DNA from: Viola odorata
Taxonomy: Eukaryota > Streptophyta > Magnoliopsida > Malpighiales > Violaceae
DNA length: 64,000 nucleotides
Direction: 5' to 3'
NCBI GenBank assembly: GCA_963691705.1
Contig: OY829543.1
Span: 27,985,523-28,049,522, forward strand
Below the pieces are notes generated by a model. That model made no database searches. It saw nothing but the letters and a program-made list of their open reading frames with translations, and had not been told where the DNA came from. Made by a program: the position numbers and the translations under genes. Positions 57,813 through 64,000 of this stretch are shown piece by piece. Position 1 is the first letter of the stretch, and each line of letters starts with the position of its first letter.

Positions 57813-60800
57813 TTGTTTCTTGTAATAATTCCCAAGCCTACTCTTCGCCCATGGGAGAAAATTCCTTGTCTTTTGCAGTCTACGGACTTATTTTTACAAC
57901 ATCGCTTTGTGTTACCTTTTAGTTATTTTCCAACCCTTTTCCATAGTGTTGATGCATACCTCTCCTATGTAGGTACTATGTGTGGCATTCGCAAAGGAAT
58001 GGAGTGCGCAGATTCGAGGACGAATCCATTTGAAGAGGGAGGAGATGATACGAGCATGAGGGCTCTCACTCATATCCACGTGAAGACCTCATGGATAGGC
58101 CGCGCAAGCCATGAGGAATGCCGCGCCAAGTCCTCGCAAACCATAAAGACATGCGCGCACTAGGCGCGCCAACCCTAGCATCCCATGAAGTCCCCTCGCC
58201 TAAGCCATCCGAGGCCTTGCGATAGCTCTCCAATCCCATCTTTTGAAGCCCGCGGTCAAGGCCTTAAGGGAAGTGTAGTTTAGGGTTGTTTCTTGTAATA
58301 ATTCCCAAGCCTACTCTTCGCCCATGGGAGAACATTCCTTGTCTTTTGAAGTCTACGGACTTATTTTTACGACGTCGCTTTGAGTTACCTTTTAATTATT
58401 TTCCAACCCTTTTCCATAGTGTTGATGCATACCTCTCCTATGTAGGTACTATGTGTGACATTCGCAAAGGAATGGAGCGCGCAAATTAGAGGACGAATCC
58501 ATTTAAAGAGGGAGGAGACGATACGAGCATGAGGGCTCACTCGTATCCACGTGAAGACCTCAAGGCTAGGCCGCGCAGGCCATTAGGAACGCCACGCCAA
58601 GTCCTCGCAAACCATGAAGACATCCGCGCACCAAGCGCGCCAACCCTAGCATCCCATGAAGTCCCAGCGCCTAAGCCATCCGAGGCCTTGCGCTAGCTCT
58701 CCAATCCCATCTCTTCATGCCCGCGGTTAAGGCCTTAAGGGAAGTGTAGTTTAGGGTTGTTTCTTGTAATAATTCCCAAGCCTACTCTTCGCCCATGGGA
58801 GAAAATTCCTTGTCTTTTGCAGTCTACGGACTTATTTTTACAACATCGCTTTGTGTTACCTTTTAGTTATTTTCCAACCCTTTTCCATAGTGTTGATGCA
58901 TACCTCTCCTATGTAGGTACTATGTGTGGCATTCGCAAAGGAATGGAGTGCACAGATTCGAGGACGAATCCATTTGAAGAGGGAGGAGATGATACGAGCA
59001 TGAGGGCTCTCACTCATATCCACGTGAAGACCTCACGGATAGGCCGCGCAAGCCATGAGGAATGCCGCGCCAAGTCCTCGCAAACCATGAAGACATGCGC
59101 GCACCAGGCGCGCCAACCCTAGCATCCCATGAAGTCCCCTCGCCTAAGCCATCCGAGGCCTTGCGATAGCTCTCCAATCCCATCTTTTGAAGCCCGCAGT
59201 CAAGGCCTTAAGGGAAGTGTAGTTTAGGGTTGTTTCTTGTAATAATTCCCAAGCCTACTCTTCAGCCATGGGAGAAAATTCCTTGTCTTTTGAAGTCTAC
59301 GGGCTTATTTTCACAACATCGCTTTGAGTTACCTTTTAATTATTTTCCAACCCTTTTCCATAGTGTTGATGCATACCTCTCCTATGTAGGTACTATGTGT
59401 GACATTCGCAAGGGAATGGAGTGCGCAGATTCGAGGACGAATCCATTTGAAGAGGGAGGAGATGATACGAGCATGAGGACTCTCACTCATATCCACGTGA
59501 AGACCTCACGGATAGGCCGCGCAAGCCATGAGGAAAGCCGCGCCAAGTCCTCGCAAACCATGAAGACATGGGCGTACCAGGCGCGCACCAGGCGCGCCAA
59601 CCCTAGCATCCCATGAAGTCCCCTCGCCTAAGCCATCCGAGGCCTTGCGCTAGCTCTCCAATCCCATCTCTTCAAGCCCGCGGTCAAGGCCTTAAGGGAA
59701 GTGTAGTTTAGGGTTGTTTCTTGTAATAATTCCCAACGCTACTCTTCGCCCATGGGAGAAAATTCCTTTTCTTTTGAAGTCTACGGACTTATTTTTACAA
59801 CATCGCTTTGAGTTACCTTTTAGTTATTTTCCAACCCTTTTCCATAGTGTTGATGCATACCTCTCCTATGTAGGAACTATGTGTGACATTCGCAAAGGAA
59901 TGGAGTGCGCAGATTCGAGGACGAATCCATTTGAAGAGGGAGGAGATGATACGAGCATGAGGACTCTCACTCGTATCCACGTGAAGACCTCACGGATAGG
60001 CCGCGCAAGATATGAGGAATGCCGCGCCAAGTCCTAGCAAACCATGAAGACATGCGCGCACCAGGCGCGCCAACCCTAGCATCCCATGAAGTCCCCTCGC
60101 CTAAGCCATCCGAGGCCTTACGATAGCTCTCCAATCCCATCTTTTGAAGCCCACAGTCAAGGCCTTAAGGGAAGTGTAGTTTAGGGTTGTTTCTTGTAAT
60201 AATTCCCAAGCCTACTCTTCGCCCATGGGAGAAAATTCCTTGTCTTTTGCAGTGTACGGACTTATTTTTACAACATCGCTTTGTGTTACCTTTTAGTTAT
60301 TTTCCAACCCTTTTCCATAGTGTTGATGCATACCTCTCCTATGTAGGTACTATGTGTGGAATTCGCAAAGGAATGGAGTGCGCAGATTCGAGGACGAATC
60401 CATTTGAAGAGGGAGGAGATGATACGAGCATGAGGGCTCTCACTCATATCCACGTGAAGACCTCACGGATAGGCCGCGCAAGCCATGAGGAATGCCGCGC
60501 CAAGTCCTCGCAAACCATGAAGACATGCGCGCACCAGGCGCGCCAACCCTAGCATCCCATGAAGTCCCCTCGCCTAAGCCATCCGAGGCCTTGCGATAGC
60601 TCTCCAATCCCATCTTTTGAAGCCCGCAGTCAAGGCCTTAAGGGAAGTGTAGTTTAGGGTTGTTTCTTGTAATAATTCCCAAGCCTACTCTTCGCCCATG
60701 GGAGAAAATTCCTTGTCTTTTGCAGTCTACGGACTTATTTTTACAACATCGCTTTGTGCTACCTTTTAGTTATTTTCCAACCCTTTTCCATAGTGTTGAT

Positions 60801-63800
60801 GCATACCTCTCCTATGTAGGTACTATGTGTGGAATTCGCAAAGGAATGGAGTGCGCAGATTCGAGGACGAATCCATTTGAAGAGGGAGGAGATGATACGA
60901 GCATGAGGGCTCTCACTCATATCCACGTGAAGACCTCACGGATAGGCCGCGCAAGCCATGAGGAATGCCGCGCCAAGTCCTCGCAAACCATGAAGACATG
61001 CGCGCACCAGGCGCGCCAACCCTAGCATCCCATGAAGTCCCCTCGCCTAAGCCATCCGAGGCCTTGCGATAGCTCTCCAATCCCATCTTTTGAAGCCCGC
61101 AGTCAAGGCCTTAAGGGAAGTGTAGTTTAGGGTTGTTTCTTGTAATAATTCCCAAGCCTACTCTTCGCCCATGGGAGAAAATTCCTTGTCTTTTGCAGTC
61201 TACGGACTTATTTTTACAACATCGCTTTGTGTTACCTTTTAGTTATTTTCCAACCCTTTTCCATAGTGTTGATGCATACCTCTCCTATGTAGGTACTATG
61301 TGTGACATTCGCAAAGGAATGGAGTGCGCAGATTCGAGGACGAATCCATTTGAAGAGGGAGGAGATGATACGAGCATGAGGGCTCTCACTCGTATCCACG
61401 TGAAGACCTCACGGATAGGCCGCGCAAGCCATGAGGAATGTCGCGCCAAGTCCTCGCAAACCATGAAGACATGCGCGCACCAGGTGCGCCAGCCCTAGCA
61501 TCCCATGAAGTCCCCTCCCCTAAGCCATCCGAGGCCTTGCGATAGCTCTCCAATCCCATCTTTTGAAGCCCGCAGTCAAGGCCTTAAGGGAAGAGTAGTT
61601 TAGGGTTGTTTCTTGTAATAATTCCCAACCCTACTCTTCGCCCATGGGAGAAAATTCCTTGTCTTTTGAACTCTACGGACTTATTTTTACAACATCGCTT
61701 TGAGTTACCTTTTAGTTATTTTCCAACCCTTTTCCATAGTGTTGATGCATACCTCTCCTATGTAGGAACTATGTGTGACATTCGCAAAGGAATGGAGTGC
61801 GAAGATTCGAGGACGAATCCATTTGAAGAGGGAGGAGACGATACGAGCATGAGGGCTCACTCGTATCCACGTGAAGACCTCAAGGCTAGGCCGCGCAGGC
61901 CATTAGGAACGCCACGCCAAGTCCTCGCAAACCATGAAGACATCCGCGCACCAAGCGCGCCAACCCTAGCATCCCATGAAGTCCCAGCGCCTAAGCCATC
62001 CGAGGCCTTGCGCTAGCTCTCCAATCCCATCTCTTCATGCCCGCGGTTAAGGCCTTAAGGGAAGTGTAGTTTAGGGTTGTTTCTTGTAATAATTCCCAAG
62101 CCTACTCTTCGCCCATGGGAGAAAATTCCTTGTCTTTTGCAGTCTACGGACTTATTTTTACAACATCGCTTTGTGTTACCTTTTAGTTATTTTCCAACCC
62201 TTTTCCATAGTGTTGATGCATACCTCTCCTATGTAGGAACTATGTGTGACATTCGCAAAGGAATGGAGTGCGCAGATTCGAGGACGAATCCATTTGAAGA
62301 GGGAGGAGATGATACGAGCATGAGGACTCTCACTCGGATCCACGTGAAGACCTCACGGATAGGCCGCGCAAGCTATGAGGAATGCCGCGCCAAGTCCTAG
62401 CAAACCATGAAGACATGCGCGCACCAGGCGCGCCAACCCTAGCATCCCATGAAGTCCCCTCGCCTAAGCCATCCGAGGCCTTACGATAGCTCTCCAATCC
62501 CATCTTTTGAAGCCCACAGTCAAGGCCTTAAGGGAAGTGTAGTTTAGGGTTGTTTCTTGTAATAATTCCCAAGCCTACTCTTCGCCCATGGGAGAAAATT
62601 CCTTGTCTTTTGCAGTGTACGGACTTATTTTTACAACATCGCTTTGTGTTACCTTTTAGTTATTTTCCAACCCTTTTCCATAGTGTTGATGCATACCTCT
62701 CCTATGTAGGTACTATGTGTGGAATTCGCAAAGGAATGGAGTGCGCAGATTCGAGGACGAATCCATTTGAAGAGGGAGGAGATGATACGAGCATGAGGGC
62801 TCTCACTCATATCCACGTGAAGACCTCACGGATAGGCCGCGCAAGCCATGAGGAATGCCGCGCCAAGTCCTCGCAAACCATGAAGACATGCGCGCACCAG
62901 GCGCGCCAACCCTAGCATCCCATGAAGTCCCCTCGCCTAAGCCATCCGAGGCCTTGCGATAGCTCTCCAATCCCATCTTTTGAAGCCCGCAGTCAAGGCC
63001 TTAAGGGAAGTGTAGTTTAGGGTTGTTTCTTGTAATAATTCCCAAGCCTACTCTTCGCCCATGGGAGAAAATTCCTTGTCTTTTGCAGTCTACGGACTTA
63101 TTTTTACAACATCGCTTTGTGTTACCTTTTAGTTATTTTCCAACCCTTTTCCATAGTGTTGATGCATACCTCTCCTATGTAGGTACTATGTGTGACATTC
63201 GCAAAGGAATGGAGTGCGCAGATTCGAGGACGAATCCATTTGAAGAGGGAGGAGATGATACGAGCATGAGGGCTCTCACTCATATCCACGTGAAGACCTC
63301 ACGGATAGGCCGCGCAAGCTATGAGGAATGCCGCGCCAAGTCCTAGCAAACCATGAAGACATGCGCGCACCAGGCGCGCCAACCCTAGCATCCCATGAAG
63401 TCCCCTCGCCTAAGCCATCCGAGGCCTTACGATAGCTCTCCAATCCCATCTTTTGAAGCCCACAGTCAAGGCCTTAAGGGAAGTGTAGTTTAGGGTTGTT
63501 TCTTGTAATAATTCCCAAGCCTACTCTTCGCCCATGGGAGAAAATTCCTTGTCTTTTGCAGTGTACGGACTTATTTTTACAACATCGCTTTGTGTTACCT
63601 TTTAGTTATTTTCCAACCCTTTTCCATAGTGTTGATGCATACCTCTCCTATGTAGGTACTATGTGTGGAATTCGCAAAGGAATGGAGTGCGCAGATTCGA
63701 GGACGAATCCATTTGAAGAGGGAGGAGATGATACGAGCATGAGGGCTCTCACTCATATCCACGTGAAGACCTCACGGATAGGCCGCGCAAGCCATGAGGA

Positions 63801-64000
63801 ATGCCGCGCCAAGTCCTCGCAAACCATGAAGACATGCGCGCACCAGGCGCGCCAACCCTAGCATCCCATGAAGTCCCCTCGCCTAAGCCATCCGAGGCCT
63901 TGCGATAGCTCTCCAATCCCATCTTTTGAAGCCCGCAGTCAAGGCCTTAAGGGAAGTGTAGTTTAGGGTTGTTTCTTGTAATAATTCCCAAGCCTACTCT
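57813..64000 (+). repeat. Satellite block VIII, right-end dimers
   Basis: Monomers starting at 57813, 58286, 58757, 59230, 59714, 60187, 60660, 61133, 61606, 62077, 62550, 63023, 63496 and a partial one at 63969. The pair 62077-63022 repeats as 63023-63968 (946 bp), with GCAGTGTACGG near 62616 and 63558 and AAGCTATGAGG near 62370 and 63317. A related pair lies at 59714-60659. Monomers 58286 and 61606 are B-type. Confidence 0.9.

Larger units (their letters stand above)
57606..64000 (+). repeat. Satellite array, right arm
   Basis: Continuation of the same array after the retrotransposon, in the same orientation and register, running off the right edge. The interrupted monomer is completed by 57611-57812, and full monomers start at 57813. 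This arm contains A-type 473-bp monomers, one 484-bp copy (59230) and B-type 471-bp copies at 58286 and 61606. It lacks the 520-bp variant and the CTTCTCCCATAGG variant that are common in the left arm. Confidence 0.97.

Overview
The window is plant-like nuclear heterochromatin. It has no ordinary host gene, no tRNA or rRNA gene and no bacterial-type operon. A land plant, probably an angiosperm, is inferred from three things: a long homogenised satellite, a Ty3/gypsy-type signature (DSRTNPF...EGxDD followed by a polypurine tract and an LTR start), and an LTR retrotransposon with TG...CA ends and a 5-bp target duplication. I do not recognise the species or a named satellite family.

Layout. (1) 1-52620 and 57606-64000 are one head-to-tail satellite array. 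Counting each monomer from its conserved TTGTTTCTTG box gives 124 complete monomers plus partial copies at both window edges. Lengths are strongly quantised: 72 of 473 bp, 33 of 471, 10 of 484, 7 of 520, one of 472 and one deleted copy of 289. These sum exactly to the array length once the insertion is removed. Monomers are arranged in shifting higher-order repeats: a 1428-bp trimer near the left end, frequent 944-bp dimers, 2836-bp hexamers, a 4769-bp decamer duplicated in tandem, a 2892-bp block, and 946-bp dimers at the right end. (2) 52621-57605 is a single minus-strand LTR retrotransposon inserted into monomer 52350, flanked by the target duplication CGTGA. Removing it restores a 473-bp monomer. 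It has no recognisable protease, reverse transcriptase or integrase, so it is probably non-autonomous. It carries three LTR copies: a full 3' LTR, a truncated 5' LTR, and a second full outer LTR with different R/U5 sequence, joined by a short rearranged filler. A 200-N gap lies inside it.

How the parts relate. Every ordinary monomer contains a relic of a retrotransposon 3' end: codons for DSRTNPFEEGGDD, then a polypurine tract, then TGATACGA. The inserted element has the same arrangement on the opposite strand, with its LTR also starting TGATACGA. The best-supported reading is that the satellite was seeded by the pol-end/PPT/U3 junction of a related element, was amplified by unequal exchange, and later received a young insertion of a relative. 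The open frames found in most monomers start at TTG and are by-products of this relic; I do not annotate them as genes. No other undescribed system was found.
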